DNA from: Paramecium sonneborni
Taxonomy: Eukaryota > Ciliophora > Oligohymenophorea > Peniculida > Parameciidae
NCBI GenBank assembly: GCA_905182985.1
Contig: CAJJDN010000134.1
Location: 14,749-78,748, forward strand
Direction of reading: 5' to 3'
DNA length: 64,000 nucleotides
Every line of letters starts with the position of its first letter. Position 1 is the first letter of the stretch. Shown here in pieces: positions 54,584 through 64,000 of this stretch. The position numbers were made by a program, and so were the translations under genes. The notes beneath the pieces are model-generated. The model was not told the origin of the DNA. It saw nothing but the letters and a program-made list of their open reading frames with translations, and made no database searches.

Positions 54584-55820
54584 ATGGACCCTTAACCAAA
54601 AAAGAAAAAGTCTGTTTCTTCTAAATAAGATAAATCATAAGCAGGTAGTGTAAAATCTAAGAAATAATAACCACCTGGAGAAATATTAGAATAATAAAGT
54701 ATACTACAATTCAAAATGTTAGATTCATAACATGATATTCAAATAGATGATCATCCCTAATAACATGATCCCTTTATTCCATCTCCTCCTTAACAATAAA
54801 TTAAAGTTTGCATTCATCATAATCTTCCATTCCAATTTTTCTGTGAAGCTTGTGAAGATCCTATTTGTTAACAATGTACGATCTTAGGTCCTCATAATAC
54901 CTAATTACATCGAATCAATAGATTAAGTGATTCTTTTAAATTACGTTGTGCTAAAATTGAAGAATCTATCAAAGCCAATCTACTTGGAAAAAGAGAATAA
55001 CTGTTAGCATAAATTCATAGAGTAAATTAACAAATCATTTTTTTAGATAGAATATAGAATTGAAGAAATTAAATATGTCAAAACCATTATAGAGAGAGAT
55101 GCTAGAGCTGAATTCGGTGGAGTTTTAGAAAGATTAAAATAAAGTGAAGGATAAAAATTAGCAATACTAAGTCATGAAATATCTGAATTATAAAGGTAAT
55201 ATTTTATGATCATTGCTAGAGATTTAGATAAAATTAATGAAGTAGGATCGTAATTTTATGATCTCAAAGAAATTCCTGATCCTTGTCCTTTCCTTCTAAA
55301 ATCAAGGAATATTTATGATTAAATTGAATATATGGTTGCTAAACCATTTAAAGTTTAAATTGATGTCTATCCATATGATTTACCAAGAGAACTTACTGAA
55401 TTAAGATTATAATTGCAAAGAGCATCTGCTTAATAATAGTTGATAGAATTTAAAAATGAAATTATATGGAAATTATTAAGTGAAAAATAAATTGATGAAG
55501 AAACTATCAAGTAAAAATACTTATTCATATCAATAATATAGATAAGAATTGGAAAGATAAGCAAGTGAAGAAATAAATGAATGGAGTAAATTGGTTGATA
55601 AGTTCTCATAAGAATTAAGAAAACAATAATTAGTTTGTTATTATTGTGGATGCAAAATGGAAAAGTAATATGTTAATTCAATTTGTACATAAAACAGATA
55701 AGAATAAGATTGTAAATAATTATAAATAATCTATAAGATGATAAAGTATTTTGTAATGAATAACCACCATAAAATCATCATGGTACTGGCAGACATTATT
55801 TTGCAGATCCAATTTTATGA
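54584..55820 (+). CDS. B-box zinc-finger protein (TRIM-like), 384 aa
   Basis: A low-complexity Lys/Ser/Gln N-terminus is followed at about residue 80 by a B-box: CIHHNLPFQFFCEACEDPIC, then C-x2 spacing and a His pair. A coiled coil follows (IEYRIEEIKYVKTIIERD). A second, C-terminal Cys/His cluster (CYYCGCKMEKQY...HHGTGRHYF) ends at TGA 55818-55820. Introns: 55022-55046, 55511-55541 (31 nt) and 55722-55747 (AAG end). The last one is required to reach the HHGTGRH tail. B-box plus coiled coil suggests a protein-interaction or ubiquitin-related scaffold; no RING is visible. Its ATG lies only 21 bp after the previous stop. Confidence 0.8.
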
Positions 55821-55980
55821 ATACATATTATATTTATTAATTTAATTTCTTAATATTCATTACAACCAATAAATAATGAAATCTATATATATTATGAGAA
55901 TTTTAATTTTTTATTCTACAAATCATAATACTCTATTGTTATTGTTAAATTAATTATAAATTAAAAATTATATTAAAAAT

Positions 55981-56887
55981 ATGAACATTTATAATCTAAT
56001 AGAAGTTATTAAACTCACTGAATAAAGAGGTCAAGAATTATTAATAGATGCTTTAATAATTGGTATAGAAATAGGTAGAAATAATCTAAAGAACATCCAA
56101 TAAGTTGAATCAATTGTTGAATCACTTAAAAAATTAAAGTGTAAAATAGATTTAAGTATATTATCACCTTTTTTAAGAAATGAAATATTTGATAATGTAC
56201 TTAATTAAAATGAAAAAGTAAAATAATAAATATTTAATTTAATAGTTAGAAGAAAGTCTTCAAAATGTATAATTAGAATTTTAAAGACAATCTAAATTAA
56301 AATAATAAAGTAATATTTGTTAAATTTGTAACGAACATGTAGATGATTTAAACAATTAAAAATTCAATGCATCCTGCAAACATCAATTTCACAGAATTTG
56401 TATAATTCATTTCTTGAATCAAGGATTAAATGGTGAAGATTATTTTAAATGTCCATTATGTGGATAATAAACATTATAATAACAGATTGAAAAAGAAATT
56501 AAAGAATAAACCGCTTTTAAAAAATCTTGTTGTCCTAATGCATTTTGCAAAACAAAATTCTTATTTGTAGGGTAAGAAATTTATAGATGTAATTAATGTA
56601 AAAATAGATATTGTTTGAAATGTTAATTAGTAAATCATCCAATAAATTAATGTAAAAAAGATAGAAAACATACATAATTTGAAATGGGAGATAATTATAA
56701 AGAATGTCCAAAATGTAGATCTTGTTGGGTAAAATAATAGGATTAATAAAAAATTATGAAATGTGTATGTGGACATAGTTTTTGTATTGATTGTGGTGTA
56801 AAAGATGAATATTGTAATTGTAATAGGGTTGGTGGAGGGATTTACTAAACTTATAGATGGTTTAAAAAAGTATTATCAGGATAATGA
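55981..56887 (+). CDS. RBR (RING-IBR-RING) E3 ubiquitin-ligase-like protein, 292 aa
   Basis: After about 110 helical residues the zinc modules appear in RBR order. RING1 is CQICNEHVDDLNNQKFNASC followed by HQFHRIC and CPLCG. The IBR is YRCNQCKNRYCLKC followed by HPINQCKK. RING2 is CPKCRSCWVKQQDQQKIMKC followed by VCGHSFCIDCG. RBR ligases pass ubiquitin through a Cys in RING2. Here the stretch where that Cys should lie reads Gln-rich, so the enzyme may be inactive or unusual. One 28-nt intron (56218-56245) gives an exact frame to TGA 56885-56887. Confidence 0.85.
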
Positions 56888-56936
56888 TATGATTACCTAT
56901 ATAAAAATAAATTAATTTATCAATTTTTAATTATTA

Positions 56937-58366
56937 ATGAATTTTTAAGGCTTTTTAGTGAAGAAAACAATTTAACAGTTTCCAATTCGACATAGACCTG
57001 TATATTATGAAGACTATGCTGATTAAAATTTCGTATTGTTTATAAATAAGAAATTGGCTGATTTGCGATGTATTGTTTAGAAATAGTAGTTAAAAGTGGC
57101 AGTAACGATCTATCGGCAAAGCGCATCATGAATTTAAAGATTAAGATTCCAAAAGATAAACATACTGATGGACCAAAAGTAAAGAGAAAAACATCTCTTA
57201 AACATAAAACAGTGTCTGCGGATGAGTTTGATAAGAAATGTAAGTACAAATACAGATCTACATAAATGAAACCTGAATTGAAACTTGCTTCTTATTTGAA
57301 TGATGAACTACTTAGATAACATTAAATCTCTTAATTATTTTAAGAATATAAACTAGCAAATTTAAAAGCAAATCTTGTAAAATTGAAATCAAAAAAAAAT
57401 TATCAATTAAATGAATTGAATCACATTGAATTAGAGGATGATGAATAAGTTAAGTTTTTTCTTACAGAAATTTGTAAAAATCATCCTGAAATTGATGTTA
57501 GTCAATTATTATAAGTAGATGTTGATAAAAAGTAAATAAAAATTGAGACTTAAAAATAAACATTGTAAGAATTGATTGAAAAAAGAATTAAAAATGAATA
57601 AAATGAGAATTTTAAAAAAATGGAATAATAATATTAAAAAAATTTAGTTAATATCTATAAGGAAACTAGATATGATTAATTTGAACCTGAATTTAAAAAG
57701 CAAGGATAAATAAATATTTGTAAAATAAAAAAATAAAAAGAGATTTAAGATAAAATGTTTTCTGAGATTTTTAAAATTAAACATCCAATATCAGAACATA
57801 ATAATAAATAACATTATTTTCGTAGATAATTTAAAAATCTTAATAAAAAACATTAACCTGCAAAATCATAATAAATCTAAAAAAATATCTTTCTTTCTTA
57901 ACCAGATACTATTTAAACTACTCCTTAAACTTCTATTATTCAAGAATTTAAAGGAAATCCTCTTACTACTTCTATTGGAACTTATAGTGATATTAAATCT
58001 CCACTTAATTCTTTTAGAAAAAATGATTTCAGTTTAAAATTAAAAACAATTATGGACAAATGTGAAATCATTGAAGTAGAATAAGCTAAATAAAATCAAA
58101 TCATTTCAAAAAAATTCAAAATGATTGGTAAAGAAATTCATCAACATTTTGAAACTGCCAGAAATCGATATGAAAATGAAGAAATAGAAATTGATGTCAA
58201 TGAAGGATTTGAACGATTTTTATAAGAAAATCAATTTAAAAGAAAATTAATCTAATATTAAGTTAGTCAAGTTTAAAATTTAAATGAAGTTTTAAGTTAA
58301 AAGGCAAAAAGAGAAATGACTAATAATTTTATGGGTTCAGATTCAGAAAAAAGAAAATTATTTTGA
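56937..58366 (+). CDS. Unknown Lys/Glu/Gln-rich protein, 469 aa
   Basis: ATG 56937 opens MNFQGFLVKKTIQQFPIRHR. A 20-nt intron (57070-57089), at the lower size limit, is needed to enter the frame with DLSAKRIMNLKIKIPKDKH. The rest is highly charged, with coiled-coil-prone stretches (QVKFFLTEICKNHPEIDV; KRIKNEQNENFKKMEQQ), up to TGA 58364-58366. No known domain. The nearby standard-code ORFs on both strands are shadows. Confidence 0.72.
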
Positions 58367-58394
58367 TTTTAAGAAATATAATTATTTTATAATT

Positions 58395-60020
58395 ATGAAT
58401 ATAAGTTAAATGTCTGAGTAAAGTTCAGAAGATAGTGATGAATCTCATTAACAAATTTAATAACATAGGTAAAGAAAATAACTTTCTGAGATTGATGTAC
58501 TTATTGCTACATTAAATATTGAACCAAAATAAAGAACTTGGCATTAATTAAAATTTCTTTGTGATTCTCTTGAATAAAATGTTCATTATTTTTCTTAATT
58601 ACGTAATAAGCTTACTACTTCAATTCTGATAAAATTGATGGCTACAATAACAATAGAGGAATTTACTACGTTTAATGTAATATTTAACTAAGGGGAAACT
58701 GGTAGAAAAATGTATATAATATTGAAGGGGGAAGTGGCAGTGTTAATAAAGACAGATGATTAAAATGAGATAATATAAAAAGAAGATAATAAAAGAAGAA
58801 GTAAAAGATATTGATAATTTGATTTAGGAGCAACAAAGACATTTGATGAACTGATATTATATAAGTTTTCAAACTATAGAATAGTAGCATATAAAAAATA
58901 ATATGACTATTTTGGAGAGATTGCAATAGAGCAACGTATTCCTAGAACAGCTACAGTGATTGCAAAAGAGCCTTGTATATTGGCAATAATAACATTTGAT
59001 GCATATTAATCTTTATTGAGTGAATTATAGGCAGATAATTTATAATTGAGATAAGTTGTGATAGCAAGGATGTATCCATTTAGTTTATTGAATGAATAAC
59101 AATTTTAATAGATTTTACATAATTATGAGGAACTCAATATATAAGGAGGTTGTTTATTGCATAGAGAATAATAGAATGCAGATGCTATTTATTTAGTGAT
59201 AAAGGGGGAAGTATTGGTTCAAATAAAAGAGTTAGTAGATAATGCAGCAGCATAGATTTAAGAATAGAAATATTTTGTAAATTTTTAAAAACAATAGAGA
59301 ATCAAAAATATTGGTTTGTTTGGAACAGGATAAATTGTAGGAGATTATGAATTATATTTGAATAAGAAATACAAATAAAAATTAATAAGAAAAACAACAG
59401 CAATAGTTAAAAGTGACTCTAAATTAATAAGAATTCCTATCAAATAATTTGTAGATGTTATAGAACATGGATTATCTGCAAAATGGCTTTTACGTTATTT
59501 AAATTAAAAGTATGAATAGAAGGAACAATTACCTATTTTATAATTAAAAGATGAGTAAGATAACAGAAAGGTTCAATCATTCATATCACCATAATTTAAA
59601 AAAATGATACTTAGATTAAAAAAACATCATGATCACAATAAGATATCAAGTGATCGATATTAGTAGATTAATTATAAATAAAGTTTAGAAGATGCTAATA
59701 TTCAAGAATAACCAACAGGATTAAAAAAAGAAATTAATTACTAAGATAAATCAGTTTTGAAATATTTAGCTAAAGATTAGATTTTACATAAACGCAACAA
59801 TAACACTTTAACTAATTTTAGTATTGAAAAATTTGCTTTAACTTTAAAATCAAGAGTAAAAATTACCAAATTGTTAACTCAATTAGATGAAGAATCAACT
59901 TGTTATAGATTTCATTCTACACCAAGTAAAACTAACGGGTCTTCATTTAAATATGCCCAAACTCTTACTAATATTCAATCTCCTTAATAAAAATTTAACT
60001 AAACACCTAAAATGAATTGA
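58395..60020 (+). CDS. Cyclic-nucleotide-binding domain protein (two CNBDs), 532 aa
   Basis: Two cNMP-binding folds. In the first, FNQGETGRKMYIILKGEVAV is followed by YFGEIAIEQRIPRTATVIA, the phosphate-binding cassette (family pattern FGE-AL----R-A-v). The second has HREQQNADAIYLVIKGEVLV and GLFGTGQIVGDYEL; its cassette lacks the Arg-Thr/Ala core, so only the first looks able to bind cAMP or cGMP. A basic Ser-rich tail follows. The 27-nt intron 58801-58827 removes an in-frame TGA and leaves an exact frame to TGA 60018-60020. No kinase or channel domain is attached, so it may be an orphan regulator. Confidence 0.83.
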
Positions 60021-60269
60021 TTATTATTTATTTATCAATTTATATATAAAAATAATCGACTACCTGATTCATCAAAACCCAATAAATTACAGATTGCTAT
60101 TAATACAAATTTTTTAATTATAAGAAGAATATTTAACATCAACGCTCTCTGTATACTTTACAATTAAAACAAGAAAATACATTAGATTTATTTTTATTTA
60201 TTTAAATATATTGATGAGAAAAGAAAAAAAAAAGTCATGGTGACTTAAAAATTGAATGTTAATTAGATT

Positions 60270-60990
60270 GTAATAAAATTAGTAAATAATGTAAATATAA
60301 TTATTATTGCATAATTACAGCAATTATAAATTAGTTGCCATAAAAAAGAAATCAGATAAATTTGGTGAAATTGCTATTAAGTAAAGGATTTCAAATACAT
60401 CAACTATAGTAGTAAAAAGTGAGTGAGTTTATGCAACATAATCATATTATGCATATATCAAAGTGTTTTAGGCTTATTACAAGAATAAATAATGAAAAGA
60501 AAACTTGAGATAAGTTCAATCATATCTCCTTGCAAGAATTGTGTACAAACTTTGTATTATTATAAATTAAATAAAATTTCAAATTTTTAGTATTAAAATT
60601 TTAACAATATGATTCTGAGGAACAAACAATATATATAAACAATTTAATGAATTTGATTGGATTTATTTGATGATAGAGGGAGAGAATCTTGATATACTCC
60701 TGAAGTAGAATAGTAAATATAAAGATAATTATCAAAATAATAAAAATATTCATATTATTAATACTTCTTTAAATATTATTAAAAGCTTAATGAATAGAGT
60801 TTCAAATAATCAAGATAGATTTCTATTAGAAAGTAGAAGTGGATTTCAATCTTAGAGTATATTTGATAGTTGTCAATCCTTAATAGACGTTGATAGTTTT
60901 TAAAAATAATTCCTCTTGAAACCAAGTACGTGTTCTGAAAAGAGACTAATAAAATTTAAGAGTATTCATTAGTTTGAAAATTTATGAAAA
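60270..60990 (+). pseudogene. Decayed duplicate of the adjacent CNBD gene
   Basis: Blocks in shifting frames match the neighbour in the same order. VAIKKKSDKFGEIAIKQRIS matches the first cassette (VAYKKQYDYFGEIAIEQRIP). SYLLARIVYKL lies where the neighbour has VVIARMYPF. IYLMIEGENLDILL matches IYLVIKGEVLVQI of the second domain. A Ser-rich tail follows. TGA codons and frameshifts separate the blocks, and no start is visible. It is an old tandem duplicate, since the DNA itself no longer looks similar. Confidence 0.6.
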
Positions 60991-61049
60991 GTGATTAGAA
61001 TAGGATCTTGATTACTTTATATAATTTTATCTTGATTTATAAAACTTTA

Positions 61050-61679
61050 ATGATACATTCAGAAGAAGACAGTGCTAATAGTTTTACACCTGAATCGTAA
61101 TATTGATATATATTCTTTAGAAAAGAACAAAATCATGAAGAGTATAAAAATAAAGACTCCAAAAAATATGCCATAATCGATTAATCAATTCGTATTAAAT
61201 TACTACGTCGTATAATTTCCAAATAGGCAACCATTAAGGATGCAGCTAAAGAGTTTGGTGTTAACTTTTCAACTGCTAAAGCAATTTTACAAACTTATAG
61301 GAAAGAAGGAAGAATAGGAAAGAAAAAAACTAGAGAAAGAAATAAGAACAAATAAGAATCTGGAGAAAACAGTTCTCCAAGAAAGATATAATCAATGTAT
61401 AACTTAGAATAACCTCAATAAATGAGAACAATTTCACCAGAATAGAAACCTTAAGCATAACCGATAATTTAAACAATTTTCCCTGTGATGAGTTCACCTA
61501 ATCTAGATAATGCTGGTGCATAGATTGCTTTAGTGCTTTGTTAAAGAGAATTAGCTCAATAAAAATTAATTAATTTCTAATTAATGATGATGATACAAGT
61601 AATTGAATCTTTATTAATTTAGAACTTCAAAAATATTTCACAATTCTAAGTCAAAGAAGAACCTAATATAATTAATTGA
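61050..61679 (+). CDS. Helix-turn-helix DNA-binding-like protein, 201 aa
   Basis: ATG 61050 gives MIHSEEDSANSFTPES. A 24-nt intron (61097-61120) removes a TGA, and the frame then runs into QSIRIKLLRRIISKQATIKD and AAKEFGVNFSTAKAILQTYR, a tri-helical HTH (homeodomain-like) pattern. A Lys/Arg-rich patch (KKKTRERNKNK) suited to DNA contact or nuclear import follows. The C-terminal half is Gln/Pro-rich with a short amphipathic segment, ending at TGA 61677-61679. It shares its HTH signature with the gene at 47.4-47.8 kb. Likely a transcription factor or domesticated transposase-type HTH. Confidence 0.75.
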
Positions 61680-61735
61680 ATTATATATATATATATATAA
61701 TATTTATTTATCTATTATATATACAACATATATCA

Positions 61736-62239
61736 TCACTATTATTATGGTGCCCTTTCTGCTGATTGTAATTCCTCTTATTTCTTTCATAAATTAATAA
61801 TTACCCATTGGCATTTTTTTTACAAAAAATAACATCACAATTGTAATTGCTATCATGAAAAAATACTAATTTTGATAGATTGATGATAAGCTTAATTCTT
61901 CCTCTTTCTATTCAAATATATAATTATTGATTTTACTTCAAAATAATCTTTTCTTTAAATAATCTCAAATAACATCTAATCCCTTGTTTATATTCTTTGT
62001 TGTTTGCTTTATTACTACTATTTAGGTCTTTATCTTAAGATTGGATGAATTTTTGAAACAGCAACATTTGTACCTTTATTACTGGTATATACATCAATAA
62101 ATGCTGATTCATAAACAAAATATCTAGAGTGAACTTCTAAGAAGTATCTTCCATTGGGGATATTGTAACTAGAATAGAATTTGAGTATTATACAATGCAA
62201 AGATTCCATTTTTTTAGGTGAAGGTTTCATATTACCCAT
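61736..62239 (-). CDS. Tail-anchored small membrane protein, 148 aa
   Basis: Starts MGNMKPSPKKMESLHC. A compact N-terminal domain rich in aromatics (NIPNGRYFLEVHSRYF) is followed by a Gln/Lys-rich linker. A single C-terminal helix (FFMIAITIVMLFF) then leads to a short tail ending SAERAPQQQ at TGA 61736-61738. Introns at 61908-61936 (29 nt) and 61777-61804 (28 nt, AAG end) are both needed; the second gives a natural short tail instead of overlapping the neighbouring gene. The layout (cytosolic domain plus tail anchor) resembles VAP- or SNARE-type proteins, but no family motif is certain. Confidence 0.68.
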
Positions 62240-62259
62240 AATTGAGTGTTACTTTGAGA
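62240..62259. promoter_or_regulatory. 20-bp gap between divergent start codons
   Basis: The minus-strand ATG (62239) and the plus-strand ATG (62260) are separated by 20 bp. If both starts are right, 5' UTRs and core promoters must overlap the opposite coding region. Confidence 0.5.
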
Positions 62260-63082
62260 ATGGAATCATCTTGGACAAATTCTCTTTGTAATTCTGAAAA
62301 AAATAAAGATAAAGATTTTACAATACAAGACCTTGCCTTCAATTTTGGATTAAGCAGCAATGACAATAATGGGAAGAGCAAGGAGTATTGGGATATAAAA
62401 AATGGCCATTTAATATATATAATATTTATTTGTTATAATTTGAAAATGGAATAAGGAATTGAATAATGTGGATTTAGTAATCGATATAGATAAGTGGGAT
62501 AAATAGTGAATAGTGGAAAGAAGATGATTAGAAGAGAGGAGGAGGGTAATAAAATAATAAGATTGGATAAATTGAGAAAATAAATAGTGAATTTAGAGAT
62601 TGAAACAAAGAAACCAAAGATGAAATAAAAGAAACTAAATAGTGAGAACATGTTATTGAAAGAGAAATAACAGTTAGAGGATGACATTAAAGATATAAGT
62701 TAAAGATTAGAAAAAATGAAAGAGAAGAAGTTAGAGAATCGATAATAATTAAATGATTTGTTATAAGATAAAGAAGTAAAGTTTAAATTAACTATTGTAT
62801 ATAGGATTTTGAATAAAGATGGAACAATATTTAAAATGATGATGAGATACAAAGTTTTTAGGAACGAATGCAAAGTATGTGATTATTCATAATATTATTT
62901 TTTTGATACTAGCTCTCCTAAACGATGATTAGGAACCACCTAATAATGAAATAGAGATATTGACAAAAGAAGTAGAAGAGTTATTGTGCTTTAAAATAGA
63001 TGATGAACCATAAATATAAGGAAAAAGGAAATACGATTTATTTACAATAGAAGAGGAATAATAGGATTTATCTTTTACTTGA
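62260..63082 (+). CDS. Coiled-coil protein, 251 aa
   Basis: MESSWTNSLCNSEKNKDKD opens an N-terminal segment of about 60 residues. Strong coiled coil follows (KLNSENMLLKEKQQLEDDI; ISQRLEKMKEKKLENRQQL), and an acidic tail ends at TGA 63080-63082. Two introns are needed: 62776-62804 (29 nt) and 62875-62912 (38 nt, the longest in the window). Together they give an exact frame. A later in-frame ATG (about 62446) is a possible alternative start. No family recognised. Confidence 0.65.
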
Positions 63083-63159
63083 TTATATATATAGATCTAT
63101 TAAATAATAATAATAATATATATTAATAATAATATATAATAAATAATAATAAAATAAAA

Positions 63160-63842
63160 ATGAAATGTGTGACAGTTGAAATAGACGATGATGATACTTT
63201 ACTGGAAAATAGAGATGGATCGATTATACAGCGTACCTTTTGCTGCTTACAACACTAGTCGAACCATATTCAAATGATGCCCAAATACAGATTACTCAAA
63301 GGAATGTTGAAAGCGATGAGGAAGGTTCTTAAGTGGATTCTCTAGATGAATAGATTGGATAGGCCATACCATCTCTTGTTAATTCTATTCTAGAGATGAT
63401 GCTTAAATAATAACTTACTATTCTCATTATTGTAATCCTCCATGCTATTCTAAATACTATCTTCACATTTTTAGGAGTGTGTTTTAGATAAGATACTATT
63501 AATAAACTATAAACATTATTGGATTCCCAAGATAGAGCTGAATAATTATATTGGTTCCTAACTGTGATTGACATTGTTAGTTGTCTTATCTTCTATTATT
63601 TGGCAATCTCAGCATATAGAACCAAATCTTATTTAATGTATTAATTCCTACTCAAATGGGTTTATTACTGTTTCTTTATCTAAGTTTTTTTGGCATATAT
63701 TAATAAGTAATTATTTAGGTTTCACTATTTTAGATTGAATATTTTATTAGTATTTCTAAAGATTCTTACATACATTTACTCTAAATTTGTAGCACAATTA
63801 ATCAAAGGAATTGTCAATCTACCAAGATAAAGAGCAGATTGA
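63160..63842 (+). CDS. Multi-TM protein, 218 aa
   Basis: MKCVTVEIDDDDTLLE opens an acidic N-terminal region. The 26-nt intron 63233-63258 keeps the frame. Four hydrophobic helices follow: LTILIIVILHAILNTIFTF, LTVIDIVSCLIFYYLAI, LLKWVYYCFFIQVFLAY and ILLVFLKILTYIYSKF. A basic tail ends at TGA 63840-63842. The small size and helix spacing are typical of ciliate four-TM proteins of unknown role. The last 158 bp of the window after it show no definable gene. Confidence 0.75.
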
Positions 63843-64000
63843 ATCATTCATTCATTGATTTACAATTAATTATTAGTTAATATTTTTACTTTACTCTTTT
63901 CTAATATTTCAACATCTCTCTATTTACTTTCATATCGTCTATTTTATCTCTTATTTCAAACCTTTTTCTATTTAGAATCATTATATTTATATTAAAACTT

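Noticed and set aside
57040..57265. Overlapping short ORFs on both strands
   Set aside because: The plus one is an exon portion of the 469-aa protein in the standard code; the minus one is its antisense shadow.
60480..60990. Protein kinase fragment (IYLMIEGENLDILL resembles a kinase hinge)
   Set aside because: The same block and its upstream FGEIAI partner match the adjacent CNBD protein in order, which explains it better.
1..64000. tRNA, rRNA, telomeric repeats, transposons with terminal inverted repeats
   Set aside because: Looked for characteristic GC-rich cloverleaf or rRNA stretches, C4A2/G4T2-type repeats and transposase motifs; none could be supported by eye.

Overview
The window reads as ciliate macronuclear DNA, most like Paramecium. 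TAA and TAG behave as sense codons (glutamine) throughout and only TGA ends genes. Long proteins appear only under that code. Composition is extremely AT-rich, introns are tiny (20-38 nt, GT...AG, usually GTA...TAG) and intergenic gaps are often only tens of bases. Standard-code ORFs are mostly fragments or shadows. I re-read every gene in the ciliate code; for nearly all listed CDSs the length minus the proposed introns is an exact multiple of three and ends in TGA.

Layout. 1-5.9 kb: 3' part of a large parallel-beta-helix/multi-TM surface protein with one frameshift, followed by an exact 679-bp partial repeat. 7.9-14.4 kb: a 2141-aa DUF4215 cysteine-rich membrane protein. 16.1-17.0 kb (-): a tetraspanin-like protein. 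17.8-20.0 kb (-): a decayed gene joining a 7TM receptor to a phosphatidylinositol-phosphate kinase (GPCR-PIPK type). 20.9-28.5 kb: a 2489-aa LRR protein with a C-terminal membrane module. 28.9-31.5 kb (-): a bitopic membrane protein split by an assembly gap flanked by an 851-bp exact duplicate. 32.2-38.5 kb: the spliceosomal helicase Brr2. 38.5-39.7 kb: an unknown protein. 39.7-42.9 kb (-): a secreted protein with a 38-aa tandem repeat array and a C-terminal cystatin domain. 44.9-47.3 kb (-): two coiled-coil proteins. 47.4-47.8 kb (-): a small helix-turn-helix protein.

49.8-64 kb is densely packed: a basic unknown protein, NF-YB, a coiled-coil protein (-), a HEAT-repeat phosphatase regulator, a B-box zinc-finger protein, an RBR ubiquitin-ligase-like protein, an unknown coiled-coil protein, a two-domain cyclic-nucleotide-binding protein and its decayed duplicate, a second helix-turn-helix protein, a tail-anchored protein (-), a coiled-coil protein and a multi-TM protein.

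The genes are not an operon or pathway. It is a mixed eukaryotic neighbourhood of housekeeping genes (splicing, transcription, phosphatase regulation, ubiquitin) with surface and secreted proteins and several gene relics. No tRNA, rRNA, CRISPR or telomeric repeat was seen. Family names come from motifs read by eye, not from searches.
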